This document shows positions 14,561-23,400 of a DNA stretch of 23,400 bases, piece by piece. How positions within the stretch are numbered: position 1 is the first letter of the stretch; each line of letters begins with the position of its first letter. The translations under genes and the position numbers were made by a program. The notes beneath the pieces were generated by a model, which was not told where the DNA came from, did no database searches, and worked only from the letters and a program-made list of their open reading frames with translations. Source of the DNA: Cellvibrionales bacterium UBA4435 (GTDB lineage: Bacteria; Pseudomonadota; Gammaproteobacteria; Pseudomonadales; Porticoccaceae); assembly GCA_002390525.1 (NCBI GenBank), contig DGPR01000030.1:1-23400 (forward strand), given 5' to 3'.

Positions 14561-16462
14561 ATGCAAGCTTTGCCGGTTATCGTAGGATTTGGTGGATATA
14601 ATGCTGCTGGACGAAGTTCTTCACATCAAGCCTTTCGGCGACTGGTGCTTGAGTCTTTGTCACAAGAAGAACAAGAACAAACAATCGTTAGCTTAGCCTG
14701 CCTTATGAAATTGGTGTCATGGAATGAGCAATTTTACACAGATTATCAAGAAGACAGTCTTACACAGACTCAAGTAGCGAAAAAATATAAAGATTTAGTT
14801 TTAAAAGGAACTCTCATACGACGCTTGGAAGATAATTTGTTCGATCCAAAAAAAGTATATGGACATAAGCGCGTAGTAGTAGAATCAAAAGATAAAAAAA
14901 ATATATTTTTTAAAATCGCAAAGAGAGACCTGCCTCCAGTTATTCCAAGTCAATGGGATATAAAATATTTAGATGATGATATTTGCGAAGTTGGCATTGA
15001 AAATTCAGTTGATTTCTTGATTCCTACGTATACCGAACAGGCAGCCAAAGCTGGGGGCCAACTTCCCACAGGTTTTGATCCAAGTGCACAATATAACTCT
15101 CGTTTTCATCCAAGGGGTCTTCAATTAGCTCTACTAGGTGCTAGTGACGCCTTAGCTTCTATCGGTATTCCCTGGGAAAAAATAGCTTCCAGCGTGCATC
15201 CCGATGAAGTAGGAGTATACGGCACTAGTATTATGGGTCAGGTTTCCAAAGAAGGGCTAGGGGGACTTTTACAAGCAAGATTACTGGGAGAAAGAATAAC
15301 TTCCAAACAATATGCTATGGGTTTAAATACAATGCCAGCAGATTTTATTAATGCCTATGTTGTAGGTAGTGTTGGTCATACCGCTGCAATAACAGGAGCC
15401 TGTGCATCTTTCTTGTACGTTCTACAAGGAGCAGTTCAGGATATTAAAAGTGGACGGAGAAGAGTAGCAATCATAGGTAGTGCTGAAGCTGGATTAACTC
15501 CAGCAGTTATGGAGGGATTTACCAGTATGGGGGCATTAGGAACAGACTCTAATTTATGCAAACTTGATTCTTCAAAAATCCCAGACTGGCGAAATGCCAG
15601 TAGGCCTTTTGGGGAAAATTGTGGATTTACAATTGGTGAAGCTTCTCAATATATTATTCTTATGGACGATGCTCTCGCTATAGATCTCGGAGCAGACGTT
15701 CATGGCGCTGTTCCTGATGTATATACTAATGCTGATGGAATCAAACGATCTATATCAGCTCCTGGCATTGGAAATTATGTATCATTTGCTAAGGCGGTGG
15801 CATCGGCAGTTTCAATTGTTGGTAAATCGGCTGTATGTGAACATAGCTTTATTCATGCTCACGGATCTAGCACTCCAGTAAATAGAGTTACAGAATCTAG
15901 AATTTTTGATCGTGTAGCAAAAGCATTTGCTATTAAAGATTGGCCTGTCACAGCAGCAAAAGCTTTTGTTGGCCACTCTTTGGCAGCGGCAAGTGGAGAT
16001 CAATTAGCTTTTGCCTTAGGAACATTTAAATATAATATATTGCCTGGCATCAAAACAGTAGACAAGATAGCTGAAGATGTTTTCCAGGATAGACTTTTGT
16101 TTCCTTTAGAGGATTTGGATTTGACAGATCGAAAAATGAAAGTCGCATTCATTAACTCAAAAGGGTTTGGAGGCAATAATGCGACAGCTATAGTTATTTC
16201 TCCCTCTGAAGTAGAGAAAATGTTAAAAGTTAGACATAGCCGAATGTATGAGGAATACTCAAATTTAAGAGAGAAAACCCGTCAGGAAGCAAAAAAGTAT
16301 GCTGAAAATGCAGATAAAGGAGCTATAAAAATAGTTTACCGATTTGGCGAAGAGTTAGTTGAAGAAGAAAATATTGAAATAACCTCTGACCATATAAAAA
16401 TACCAGGTTATCACAAGAATATAGTATTTGATAAGAACAACCCGTGGGAGGATATGTGCTGA
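14561..16462 (+). CDS. fabY: Beta-ketoacyl-ACP synthase FabY
   Basis: FabY-type ketosynthases start fatty-acid synthesis in Pseudomonas aeruginosa by condensing acetyl-CoA with malonyl-ACP, replacing FabH. The 633-residue length and the opening PVIVGFGGYNAAGRSS match that family and are much longer than FabB/FabF. Catalytic residues are visible: C281 in TGACASFLY, H434 in HAHGSSTPVNRVTES, and H472 in AFVGHSLAAASGDQ. GQLPTGFDP, YNSRFHPRGLQ, RPFGENCGFTIGEASQY and FINSKGFGGNNATA are also present. The ATG follows only a weak AAGAG ribosome-binding site. The gene is monocistronic, divergent from the GlxA-type regulator and convergent with ubiD 38 bases later. Whether this organism also has FabH cannot be seen here. 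Confidence 0.93.
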   Translation: MQALPVIVGFGGYNAAGRSSSHQAFRRLVLESLSQEEQEQTIVSLACLMKLVSWNEQFYTDYQEDSLTQTQVAKKYKDLVLKGTLIRRLEDNLFDPKKVYGHKRVVVESKDKKNIFFKIAKRDLPPVIPSQWDIKYLDDDICEVGIENSVDFLIPTYTEQAAKAGGQLPTGFDPSAQYNSRFHPRGLQLALLGASDALASIGIPWEKIASSVHPDEVGVYGTSIMGQVSKEGLGGLLQARLLGERITSKQYAMGLNTMPADFINAYVVGSVGHTAAITGACASFLYVLQGAVQDIKSGRRRVAIIGSAEAGLTPAVMEGFTSMGALGTDSNLCKLDSSKIPDWRNASRPFGENCGFTIGEASQYIILMDDALAIDLGADVHGAVPDVYTNADGIKRSISAPGIGNYVSFAKAVASAVSIVGKSAVCEHSFIHAHGSSTPVNRVTESRIFDRVAKAFAIKDWPVTAAKAFVGHSLAAASGDQLAFALGTFKYNILPGIKTVDKIAEDVFQDRLLFPLEDLDLTDRKMKVAFINSKGFGGNNATAIVISPSEVEKMLKVRHSRMYEEYSNLREKTRQEAKKYAENADKGAIKIVYRFGEELVEEENIEITSDHIKIPGYHKNIVFDKNNPWEDMC

Positions 16463-16500
16463 GTTCAAATTTAATGCAATTCATTACTGCATGAAGATTA

Positions 16501-17973
16501 TTATTCAATCCCTAGCGAATCCCAGAGTTCATTAATTTTATCTTTGACTTTTTTATCCATTTCAATAGTTTTTCCCCACTCCCTGTTGGTTTCACCCTCA
16601 AATTTATTAGTAGCGTCAAAACCTACTTTTGAGCCCAAGCCAGAAACTGGTGATGCGAAATCTAAATAATCAATTGGAGTGTTATCAATTATAACCATAT
16701 CTCTTTTAGGGTCCATTCGGGTAGTTACTGCCCATATTACATCTTTCCAAACACGTGGATTGATATCTTCGTCTACTACAATTACAAATTTTGTGTACAT
16801 AAATTGTCTTAAGAAAGACCAAACCCCCATCATCACCCTCTTAGCGTGACCAGGATATTTTTTTTTCATCGAAACTACTGCCATACGGTAAGAGCAACCC
16901 TCAGGGGGAAGATAAAAATCAATAATTTCTGGAAATTGTTTTTGTAGTATGGGGACAAATATCTCGTTTAGTGCAACACCAAGAATAGCTGGCTCGTCTG
17001 GAGGTCGACCGGTATAAGTACTATGATAAATAGGATTTTTTCTATGAGAAATAGTCTCCACAGTAAATACTGGAAATTGTTCAATTTCGTTATAATACCC
17101 AGTGTGATCTCCAAAGGGTCCTTCTGCAGCGATGTCATCTGGATATATAAAACCTTCTAAAACAAATTCAGCGCTAGCCGGAACCTGAAGCTTGCTAGTT
17201 AAGCAATTAACTACCTTAGTTTTTTCTCCTCTCAATAATCCTGCAAAAGCATATTCTGAGAGTGTATCTGGGACTGGCGTAACTGCCCCCAAAATAGTTG
17301 CAGGGTCAGCACCTAAGACCACAGCTACGGGAAAAGGTTCGCCAGGGTTTGCAGCACTCCAATCTTGATAATCAAGCGCACCGCCGCGGTGAGAAAGCCA
17401 CCGCATAATTAATTTATTTTTACCTATGACTTGTTGGCGATATATACCAAGATTTTGTCTATTCTTTTCAGGGCCACATGTTATAACAAGTGGCCAAGTA
17501 ATTAGTGGCCCTGCGTCACCTGGCCAGCATGTCTGAATCGGCAACTTTCCTAAGTCGACATTCAATCCACTAATAACTTCGTCTTGACAAGGAGCTTTTT
17601 TTATAACGTCTGCAGGCATATTCAGTATCTGTTTAAATTTCCCCCTATTATCCCAAAGATCTTTTATACCTTTTGGTGGTTCTGGCTCTTTTAAGAAAGC
17701 TAATAGTTCACCTAATTCTCTAAGTGCATGAAGATTTTCTTTACCCATACCCATAGCAACTCTCTCAGGGGTACCGAAGAGATTTCCAAGTACTGGAATA
17801 TCGAATCCTTTTGGATTTTCGAATAAAAGTGCTGGGCCTTTAGCCTTGAGCGTGCGGTCACAGATTTCTGTCATTTCAAGAACGGGATCAATTTCAGCTG
17901 AAATGCGCTTTAATTCGCCGCGCTCTTCTAAAAATGCAATAAAATCTCTTAGATCTTTATGTTTTTTCATCAT
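16501..17973 (-). CDS. ubiD: UbiD family 4-hydroxy-3-polyprenylbenzoate decarboxylase
   Basis: UbiD removes the carboxyl group from polyprenyl-4-hydroxybenzoate in ubiquinone synthesis, using prenylated FMN made by UbiX. The product has 490 residues, near the 497 of E. coli. It opens with [19 protein letters not shown] and includes [25 protein letters not shown] (here [10 protein letters not shown] and [10 protein letters not shown]), [27 protein letters not shown], and [29 protein letters not shown] in two parts, [11 protein letters not shown] and [11 protein letters not shown]. These hold the Arg and Glu residues of the active site. Two ATG codons are adjacent at the start (17973 and 17970), with no strong ribosome-binding site. 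It is divergent from rpe. With ubiC at the window start, two ubiquinone genes lie in this window but not together. Confidence 0.96.
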   Translation of the reverse strand: MMKKHKDLRDFIAFLEERGELKRISAEIDPVLEMTEICDRTLKAKGPALLFENPKGFDIPVLGNLFGTPERVAMGMGKENLHALRELGELLAFLKEPEPPKGIKDLWDNRGKFKQILNMPADVIKKAPCQDEVISGLNVDLGKLPIQTCWPGDAGPLITWPLVITCGPEKNRQNLGIYRQQVIGKNKLIMRWLSHRGGALDYQDWSAANPGEPFPVAVVLGADPATILGAVTPVPDTLSEYAFAGLLRGEKTKVVNCLTSKLQVPASAEFVLEGFIYPDDIAAEGPFGDHTGYYNEIEQFPVFTVETISHRKNPIYHSTYTGRPPDEPAILGVALNEIFVPILQKQFPEIIDFYLPPEGCSYRMAVVSMKKKYPGHAKRVMMGVWSFLRQFMYTKFVIVVDEDINPRVWKDVIWAVTTRMDPKRDMVIIDNTPIDYLDFASPVSGLGSKVGFDATNKFEGETNREWGKTIEMDKKVKDKINELWDSLGIE

Positions 17974-18056
17974 ATTAGGTAATTGTTAGAAATGAATGAG
18001 CATCAAATGTTACGATAATGACATACAATTGAAACTTCTTAGGACGTATTAAGCAA

Positions 18057-18100
18057 GTTAAAGTTTTATTATAAGGCTCGATTAATTTTTAACTTTTAAC
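18057..18100. repeat. Imperfect inverted repeat in the rpe upstream region
   Basis: GTTAAAGTT (18057-18065) pairs with AACTTTTAAC (18091-18100) except for one bulged T. The second arm lies just before a possible -10, TATAAA, upstream of the rpe start at 18132. The rest of the 17974-18131 divergent region holds no gene and no convincing -35. Confidence 0.25.
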
Positions 18101-18131
18101 AAAGTGCTTTATAAAAATATAGAGGTGATAA

Positions 18132-18797
18132 ATGAAAAATTTCCTTATAGCACCATCAATACTTTCAGCTGACTTTTCTAAATTAGGTCAAGAGGTTGAC
18201 GAGGTGATAAGTGCGGGAGCTGATATCATACATTTTGATGTGATGGATAACCACTTTGTTCCCAATCTCACTATTGGCCCTATGGTTTGCAAGTCGTTGC
18301 GTGATCATGGAGTAACAGCAACAATAGATATTCACCTCATGGTTGAACCAGTAGATCAATTAATAGGCAGTTTTATAGATGCTGGAGCTGATTGGATAAC
18401 ATTTCATCCAGAGGCTTCCGCCGATATTGATCGCTCATTACAATCAATAAGAGATGGTGGCTGTAAAGGCGGCTTAGCAATAAATCCGGAGACAAATCTA
18501 GATAGCGTAAAAATTTTTTTAAATAAAATAGACATTATTTTATTGATGAGCGTGAACCCTGGTTTTGGTGGACAGAAATTTATCCCAAACACTTTAGAAA
18601 AGTTAAGAGAGGCTAGATCAATTATTGATAAAAGTGGGTTGAATATTCATCTCGAAATTGATGGTGGTGTGAGTTCAAAAAACATTAGGGAGATTGCAAG
18701 CGCAGGCGCAGACACATTTGTTGCGGGTTCTGCTATATATGGAACTGACGATTACCATCTTGCCATAAATAATATGCGTAGTGAATTAGAGGTTTAG
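18132..18797 (+). CDS. rpe: Ribulose-phosphate 3-epimerase
   Basis: Rpe interconverts ribulose 5-phosphate and xylulose 5-phosphate in the pentose phosphate pathway, as a metal-dependent TIM barrel. The product has 221 residues, the family length. Visible residues are S11 in APSILSADF, the metal ligands H34 and D36 in [10 protein letters not shown]68 in DIHLMVEP, then [14 protein letters not shown] and the acidic EIDGGV, with VAGSAIYG at the phosphate site. The start is ATG with AGAGGTG upstream. In many relatives gph (phosphoglycolate phosphatase) lies between rpe and trpE; here the 196 bases between them hold no such gene. Confidence 0.97.
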   Translation: MKNFLIAPSILSADFSKLGQEVDEVISAGADIIHFDVMDNHFVPNLTIGPMVCKSLRDHGVTATIDIHLMVEPVDQLIGSFIDAGADWITFHPEASADIDRSLQSIRDGGCKGGLAINPETNLDSVKIFLNKIDIILLMSVNPGFGGQKFIPNTLEKLREARSIIDKSGLNIHLEIDGGVSSKNIREIASAGADTFVAGSAIYGTDDYHLAINNMRSELEV

Positions 18798-18807
18798 TCA
18801 GCCTTAC

Positions 18808-18836
18808 TTCACACTTTCAGCTGAATCCATTAGAAT
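18808..18836 (+). promoter_or_regulatory. Sigma-70 promoter of the trp operon with palindrome in its spacer
   Basis: TTCACA (18808-18813) and TAGAAT (18831-18836) each match consensus at five of six positions and are 17 bases apart. The 17-base spacer contains the 10-base perfect palindrome TTCAGCTGAA (18816-18825), where a bound repressor would block RNA polymerase. The expected transcription start is near 18843. Confidence 0.6.
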
Positions 18837-18842
18837 AGTTTA

Positions 18843-18993
18843 AATGTTCGAAATTATTTATTGTGGTTACTACACCTTAGCTGGATAACTCTTTTCTTAT
18901 TTGGTAGTACTTAAAATTATAAGCTTTAAAGCTTCATTATTTAAATTTTTTTTATAGTAACAATACAGTATCAATCTGCTCAAGGAAGCAATT
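18843..18993 (+). promoter_or_regulatory. trp leader region, possible attenuator
   Basis: About 150 bases separate the predicted transcription start from trpE. They contain a TTG-started frame, 18861-18914, of 17 codons with TGG at 18864 and 18882, but no ribosome-binding site. TACTAC (18868-18873) can pair with GTAGTA (18904-18909). CTTA (18910-18913) with TAAG (18920-18923) competes with the perfect 14-base palindrome AAGCTTTAAAGCTT (18921-18934). Eight Ts follow at 18946-18953, 11 bases after the palindrome, which is far for a classical terminator. Attenuation of trp genes is known in Pseudomonas; here it is only possible. Confidence 0.3.
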
Positions 18994-20460
18994 ATGACCC
19001 CCGAAAAATTTGCTGAACTTGCTAGCCAAAACTATAGCCTTATTCCAGTCACACGAGAAGTTATAGCTGATCTTGAAACACCGCTATCCTGTTATTTAAA
19101 ATTGGCAAAGGGTGCATACTCGTATTTATTCGAATCGGTTGAAGGTGGTGAAAAATGGGGGCGCTACTCACTAATAGGATTACCTTCAGATACCATATTA
19201 AAAGTCTTTGGTAATCAATTGGTAGTCGAAAAAAATAACAAAATAATTGAGTCGAAAACTACAAAAGATCCACTGGCAGATATTGAAAACTTTCAAGCCA
19301 GATATCAGATACCTGATTTGCCAAATTTACCTCGCTTTACGGGAGGTTTAGTCGGCTATTTTGGTTATGATGTTGTACGATATGTAGAAGAAAAATTAAG
19401 CGAATCAACACCAAAAGATGATTTAGGTAACCCTGATATTTTGCTAATGGTCTCTGATGAAGTAGTTGTTTTTGATAACTTGCTGGGTAAGCTAATTTTT
19501 GTTGTTCATCAGAAAGCTTCTGATACCGACGCATGGGTTAAGTCTCAAAATAAATTAGATGAATTAGAGAGTAAATTAAAAGAATCTGTTCCTGATCTAC
19601 CTCCTTTGAACTCAAGTAGTGAACGAAGAAATGAGTCTAATTTCATATCTAGTTTTGGGAAAGATAATTTTCTTGCAGCTGTTAAGAAAATCAAAAACTA
19701 TGTATTAGCCGGTGATGTTATGCAGGTGGTGCCTTCACAAAGGCTTTCAATTGAATTTAAAGCGGAACCATTAAATCTTTATAGGGCTTTACGTTCTTTA
19801 AATCCTTCGCCCTATATGTATTTTTTAGATATGAGCTCATTTCAGATAGTAGGCTCATCTCCCGAAATTTTAGCAAGACTTGAAGATGGTGAGGTAACCG
19901 TCAGGCCAATAGCTGGTACCCGTCGCAGAGGTCATACTCCTGAAGAGGACCTTTCTTTAGAAAAGGAATTAATAAATGATCCTAAAGAAATCGCAGAACA
20001 CTTGATGCTCATTGATTTGGGCCGGAATGATATAGGTAAGGTCTCACAGATAGGTACAGTGAAATTAACAGATCAGATGGTGGTAGAGCGTTATTCCCAT
20101 GTAATGCATATAACCTCCAATGTAACGGGTCAGGTTATACCAACAACGACTGCTATAAATGTGTTACGAGCGACCCTGCCTGCAGGGACTTTGAGTGGCG
20201 CTCCTAAAATTCGCGCTATGGAAATAATTGATGAAATTGAACCAGTTAAAAGAGGAGTATATGGGGGAGCCGTAGGATATATATCTTGGAACGGCAATAT
20301 GGATACAGCAATAGCTATTAGGACCGCAATAATCAAGGATGGCAAGCTCTATGTCCAAGCTGGAGCTGGTATTGTTGCTGATTCTCACCCAGAATTAGAA
20401 TGGAAGGAAACAATTAATAAAGCACGCGCTATTTTTCGTGCTGTCGATCTAGTTATTTAA
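18994..20460 (+). CDS. trpE: Anthranilate synthase component I
   Basis: TrpE converts chorismate to anthranilate with ammonia supplied by TrpG, the first step of tryptophan synthesis. The product has 488 residues. The N-terminal domain holds the tryptophan-binding motif, here LFES at 45-48 where LLES is usual, followed by [16 protein letters not shown]. The chorismate-binding domain includes [34 protein letters not shown] in parts SSPEILARL and [42 protein letters not shown] and [17 protein letters not shown]. The start is ATG with AAGGAAG at good spacing. It is the first gene of the trpEGDC unit, 12 bases before trpG, so this is TrpE and not PabB. Confidence 0.97.
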   Translation: MTPEKFAELASQNYSLIPVTREVIADLETPLSCYLKLAKGAYSYLFESVEGGEKWGRYSLIGLPSDTILKVFGNQLVVEKNNKIIESKTTKDPLADIENFQARYQIPDLPNLPRFTGGLVGYFGYDVVRYVEEKLSESTPKDDLGNPDILLMVSDEVVVFDNLLGKLIFVVHQKASDTDAWVKSQNKLDELESKLKESVPDLPPLNSSSERRNESNFISSFGKDNFLAAVKKIKNYVLAGDVMQVVPSQRLSIEFKAEPLNLYRALRSLNPSPYMYFLDMSSFQIVGSSPEILARLEDGEVTVRPIAGTRRRGHTPEEDLSLEKELINDPKEIAEHLMLIDLGRNDIGKVSQIGTVKLTDQMVVERYSHVMHITSNVTGQVIPTTTAINVLRATLPAGTLSGAPKIRAMEIIDEIEPVKRGVYGGAVGYISWNGNMDTAIAIRTAIIKDGKLYVQAGAGIVADSHPELEWKETINKARAIFRAVDLVI

Positions 20461-20472
20461 GGTGCTTTAGTT

Positions 20473-21051
20473 ATGATTTTAATGATAGATAATTATGATT
20501 CATTCACCTACAACGTAGTTCAGTATCTAGGTGAACTCAAGGCGGATGTTCGGGTTATAAGAAATGACGACCTATCGCTCGATGAAATAGAAAGTATGAG
20601 CCCTGAAAAAATCGTCATATCACCTGGACCTTGCACCCCAAACGAAGCTGGAATTTCTGTTTCTGCTATAGGCCATTTTTCCGGTAAAGTTCCTATTTTA
20701 GGAATCTGCTTGGGACACCAAAGCATAGCTCAAGCTTTTGGTGGCAAAATTAAAAGGGCTAGAAACGTCATGCATGGAAAAACTTCACCCATTTACCATA
20801 ATAATGAGGGAGTATTTAGCGGGCTCCCAAACCCTTTTGAAGCAACTCGGTATCACTCTTTGATTGTTGAGCGTGAAAGCCTACCAAGCTGTCTTCGAGA
20901 GACAGCTTGGACAAAAAAACCATCAGGTCAAATTGATGAGATTATGGGATTCCGTCATAAGGATCATGAAATAGAAGGTGTGCAGTTTCACCCAGAATCA
21001 ATACTTACCGTCAAAGGACATGATTTACTCGAAAATTTTTTAAAATACTAA
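20473..21051 (+). CDS. trpG: Anthranilate synthase component II (glutamine amidotransferase)
   Basis: TrpG is a class I glutamine amidotransferase that releases ammonia for TrpE. The product has 192 residues. It begins [14 protein letters not shown], with [11 protein letters not shown] at 50-60. The catalytic triad is C79 in GICLGHQ and H173 and E175 in QFHPES. It lies 12 bases after trpE and 9 bases before trpD. The start is ATG at 20473, preceded by a weak AGGTG. The same protein may also serve PabB in folate synthesis, as in several bacteria, but nothing here shows it. Confidence 0.97.
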   Translation: MILMIDNYDSFTYNVVQYLGELKADVRVIRNDDLSLDEIESMSPEKIVISPGPCTPNEAGISVSAIGHFSGKVPILGICLGHQSIAQAFGGKIKRARNVMHGKTSPIYHNNEGVFSGLPNPFEATRYHSLIVERESLPSCLRETAWTKKPSGQIDEIMGFRHKDHEIEGVQFHPESILTVKGHDLLENFLKY

Positions 21052-21060
21052 AAGGCTATT

Positions 21061-22098
21061 ATGGATATAAAAAAAGCAGTTCAACAAGTTTTGCTTGGTC
21101 ATGATCTTAAAATAGATGAAATGCGTAAAGTAATGACTCAAATCATGTCCGGTAAAGCCACTGATGCACAAATAGGAGGTTTTTTAGTTGGTTTACGTAT
21201 TAAGGGAGAAACAGTTGATGAAATCATTGGGGCTGCTCAAATAATGCGTGAGTTATCGCTAACTCTTAAAATAGATAGTCAAAATTTAGTTGATATAGTT
21301 GGTACTGGCGGAGATGAGGCCAGTATATTTAATGTATCTACTGCAAGTATTTTCGTTGCTGCAGCTGCAGGTGCTAATGTCGCTAAACATGGCAATCGTG
21401 GAGTAAGTAGTAAGAGTGGTAGTGCAGATCTATTAGAGGTTGCAGGAATTAACTTAAATCTGTCTGAACAACAAATAGTCTCGTGTGTAAAAGAGACTGG
21501 TGTAGGTTTTATGTTCGCTGTAAATCATCATGCTGCTATGAAGCATGCAGTAGGCCCCAGAAGAGAGTTAGGTATTCGTACTATTTTCAATTTATTAGGT
21601 CCTTTAACTAATCCAGCAAAAGTTCGAAATATGGTGCTGGGTGTTTATGATAAAAAATGGCTTCGACCATTAGCTGAAGTAATGAAAACACTTGGCGGTG
21701 AAAATGTTCTCGTTGTCCACTCAGAAGATGGATTAGATGAAATTAGTATTTCAGCAAACACACTGGTGACTGAATTAAAAAATAATAAAATTACGGAATA
21801 TTCTATTTCTCCCGAAGACTTTGGAATGAGGAAGGGTGTTCTGAATGATTTGAGGGTTAAAGGCCCTGAAGAAAGCCTTGAATTAATAAAATCTGCATTA
21901 ACCAAGCAGGTAGTACTTTCAACTAAAGTTGAAGCTGCATCCGATATGATTTCCATGAACGCAGGTGCTGCGTTATATGTTTCTGGAATAGCAAAAGATC
22001 TTAAAGAAGGTGTTATATTAGCTCAGGATTCAATTGGCAGTGGACTAGCGAAAGAAAAAATTTCGGAACTCGCCTCATTTACTAACTGCTTTAATTAA
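21061..22098 (+). CDS. trpD: Anthranilate phosphoribosyltransferase
   Basis: TrpD transfers phosphoribose from PRPP to anthranilate. The product is 345 residues, the family length. The PRPP site GTGGD is at 81-85, NVST at 91-94, and KHGNRGVSSKSGSADLLE at 109-126. FMFAVNHHAAMKHAVGPRRELG and FNLLGPLTNPA follow in the expected order, and VHSEDGLDEIS lies in the second half. It starts with ATG 9 bases after trpG. The stop at 22098 is 21 bases before trpC. Nothing is missing. Confidence 0.97.
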   Translation: MDIKKAVQQVLLGHDLKIDEMRKVMTQIMSGKATDAQIGGFLVGLRIKGETVDEIIGAAQIMRELSLTLKIDSQNLVDIVGTGGDEASIFNVSTASIFVAAAAGANVAKHGNRGVSSKSGSADLLEVAGINLNLSEQQIVSCVKETGVGFMFAVNHHAAMKHAVGPRRELGIRTIFNLLGPLTNPAKVRNMVLGVYDKKWLRPLAEVMKTLGGENVLVVHSEDGLDEISISANTLVTELKNNKITEYSISPEDFGMRKGVLNDLRVKGPEESLELIKSALTKQVVLSTKVEAASDMISMNAGAALYVSGIAKDLKEGVILAQDSIGSGLAKEKISELASFTNCFN

Positions 22099-22119
22099 CT
22101 TACTTGATGGATTAATTAC

Positions 22120-22929
22120 TTGGAAACACCAACAGTTCTAAAAAAAATTCTTACTACTAAATCAGAAGAAGTAGCAATCAGACAACAGGCTATACCGCTA
22201 ATCAAATTAGAGGAGCAATGCTTTGGGAATCTAAAAAATAGAGAATTAAGAAGTTTTTCTGGTGCACTTTCTAAAAAAATAAAAGAGGGAGCGCCTGCAG
22301 TTATTGCAGAAATAAAAAAAGCTTCTCCAAGCAAGGGCATTATAAGGAAAAATTTTGATCCAACTGAAATTGCACTAAGTTATCAAGCAGGTGGAGCAGC
22401 ATGCTTGTCTGTTTTAACAGAAAGCAAATATTTTTTAGGATCAGATGATTATTTGCAAAATGCGAGAAATTCCACATCACTTCCTGTTTTGCGAAAAGAT
22501 TTTATAGTCGAGCCCTATCAGATTTATGAATCTTACGTTTTAGGGGCTGATTGTATTCTCTTAATTGTTGCAGCATTAGATCAGTCTGCATTAACAGATT
22601 TCCACGAAATGGCTATAGAGCTAGGGCTTGATATTTTAGTTGAGGTACATAACGAAGAAGAACTGGAAAGGGCAATGCTTATAGATAATCCAATGATAGG
22701 GATCAATAATCGAAATCTGCATACATTTGAAACAGATATCTTCACTACCATTAAGCTTTTATCCAAAATTCCCAAAAATAGAATTGTTATTACAGAGAGT
22801 GGTATTTTGACTCATAAAGATGTTGCCACAATGAGAGATCATCAAGTCAATTCTTTTTTGATAGGAGAAACATTTATGCGTGCTGATGAGCCTGGATTGA
22901 AACTGGCAGAAATGTTTACTAAATACTAG
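22120..22929 (+). CDS. trpC: Indole-3-glycerol phosphate synthase
   Basis: TrpC closes the indole ring of CdRP with loss of CO2 to give indole-3-glycerol phosphate, on a TIM barrel. The product has 269 residues and no TrpF domain fused to it. The catalytic region AEIKKASPSKG is at 63-73 with E64 and K66. K126 is in VLRKDFIV, the later glutamates in LVEVHNEEE and TESGI, and GINNRNL is conserved. The start is TTG at 22120: TGA stops the frame 13 bases earlier, and no ATG lies between. The ribosome-binding site is weak (GATGGA). A three-codon ATG GAT TAA lies just upstream, out of frame. Confidence 0.96.
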   Translation: METPTVLKKILTTKSEEVAIRQQAIPLIKLEEQCFGNLKNRELRSFSGALSKKIKEGAPAVIAEIKKASPSKGIIRKNFDPTEIALSYQAGGAACLSVLTESKYFLGSDDYLQNARNSTSLPVLRKDFIVEPYQIYESYVLGADCILLIVAALDQSALTDFHEMAIELGLDILVEVHNEEELERAMLIDNPMIGINNRNLHTFETDIFTTIKLLSKIPKNRIVITESGILTHKDVATMRDHQVNSFLIGETFMRADEPGLKLAEMFTKY

Positions 22930-22959
22930 ATTAAAATTATCTCGAGGGTATTTGATGTT

Positions 22960-23373
22960 ATGAAAGTAAAAATTTCATGGAATGGAGAGGCTAGGTTTTT
23001 GGCTGAAGCAGAGTCTCATCATACTGTGCTTATGGATGGGCCACCAGAGCATGGTGGAAAAAATTCTGGACCACGTCCTATGGAAATGATGTTGATGGGT
23101 ATAGGTGGGTGTGCAGCTTTTGATGTGGTACACATATTGAAGAAAGGACATCAAAGTATAGTTAGTTGTGATGCTCAAGTTGAAGCAGTAAGATCTGACG
23201 AGGTTCCTGCAGTTTTCACTAAAATCCATCTACATTTTAAGGTATCAGGGGACAAAATTAAGGAAAATATAGTCCGTAATGCAGTAAAATTATCTGCAGA
23301 AAAATATTGCTCTGCTTCTATCATGCTGAGTAAAGGTGGTGTCGAAATCACCCATTCTTTTGAGCTCATCTAA
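22960..23373 (+). CDS. OsmC/Ohr family protein (YhfA-like)
   Basis: This 137-residue protein belongs to the OsmC/Ohr superfamily, whose members reduce organic peroxides through two cysteines. Both are present: C51 in MGIGGCAAFD and C117 in AEKYCSAS. GPRPMEMMLMG before C51 is typical. Length and position suggest the YhfA-type branch, whose substrate is not established. It lies 30 bases after trpC on the same strand and may be cotranscribed. In P. aeruginosa vfr lies between trpC and a similar gene; it is absent here. The start is ATG at 22960 with GAGGG upstream; a three-codon frame ATG TTA TGA (22955-22963) overlaps it. Confidence 0.9.
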   Translation: MKVKISWNGEARFLAEAESHHTVLMDGPPEHGGKNSGPRPMEMMLMGIGGCAAFDVVHILKKGHQSIVSCDAQVEAVRSDEVPAVFTKIHLHFKVSGDKIKENIVRNAVKLSAEKYCSASIMLSKGGVEITHSFELI

Positions 23374-23400
23374 CTTTTTTCTAATCATCGAATAAAAAAA

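Noticed and set aside
16474..16492. ATGCA/TGCAT hairpin between fabY and ubiD as a terminator
   Set aside because: The stem is only five base pairs with a nine-base loop and no T-run on either side.
18844..18888. ATG frame of 14 codons before trpE as a Trp leader peptide
   Set aside because: It contains no Trp codon in its frame; the two TGG codons are in a different frame without ATG.
23376..23400. T-run followed by A-run after the OsmC gene as a terminator
   Set aside because: It is cut by the window end, the T6/A7 arms are AT-only and the loop is about 13 bases, so it cannot be judged.
1..23400. CRISPR arrays, tRNA/rRNA genes, insertion sequences, phage or defence systems
   Set aside because: No spaced direct repeats, RNA gene signatures, transposase motifs or integrase motifs were found on either strand; the gene content is housekeeping.

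Overview
The window is an AT-rich, gene-dense stretch of a gammaproteobacterial chromosome. The best fit is the Pseudomonadales/Cellvibrionales neighbourhood. The evidence is gene content and order: gmk-rpoZ-spoT-ridA, gshB-ruvX-yggS-proC-yggT, rpe followed by trpEGDC and an OsmC-family gene, and a FabY-type ketosynthase of the kind known from Pseudomonas. It holds 22 protein genes (one cut by the window edge), almost all housekeeping. No rRNA, tRNA, CRISPR array, insertion sequence or phage gene was seen. I did not find an undescribed multi-gene system. The most interesting signals are regulatory sites and signs of genome erosion.

Layout. 1-2618 (minus): recG (fork-remodelling helicase), then ubiC (chorismate lyase, cut by the window start). 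2730-3653 (plus): an orphan SDR/epimerase-like gene whose 3' end overlaps ridA. 3640-7221 (minus): a gmk-rpoZ-spoT-ridA unit (GMP kinase, RNA polymerase omega, ppGpp synthetase/hydrolase, imine deaminase), divergent from rph (RNase PH) at 7384-8106. 8111-11827 (minus): gshB-ruvX-yggS-proC-yggT (glutathione synthesis, 16S rRNA processing nuclease, PLP homeostasis, proline synthesis, membrane protein). 12058-13362 (plus): a short PilJ-like chemoreceptor. 13424-14440 (minus): a GlxA-type AraC-family regulator, divergent from fabY at 14561-16462. 16501-17973 (minus): ubiD, divergent from rpe at 18132-18797. 18994-23373 (plus): trpE-trpG-trpD-trpC followed by an OsmC-family gene.

How the genes relate. 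UbiC and UbiD act in ubiquinone synthesis. GMP kinase, omega and SpoT link guanine nucleotides to the stringent response. Rpe works in the pentose phosphate pathway, and TrpEGDC takes chorismate to indole-glycerol phosphate. FabY would start fatty-acid synthesis and may be controlled by the divergent regulator: their shared intergenic region carries a 16-bp tandem repeat, and a dyad lies over the regulator's own promoter. The trp operon has a near-consensus promoter with a 10-bp palindrome in its spacer and a leader of about 150 nt.

Erosion. Compared with the Pseudomonas order as I recall it, several genes are absent from their usual places: yicC, algH, pyrRBC, pilT, pilGHI, gph and vfr. What remains of the twitching-chemotaxis cluster next to gshB is one shortened PilJ-like receptor. 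Together with the low G+C this suggests a streamlined or host-associated lineage, but the sequence alone cannot decide that.
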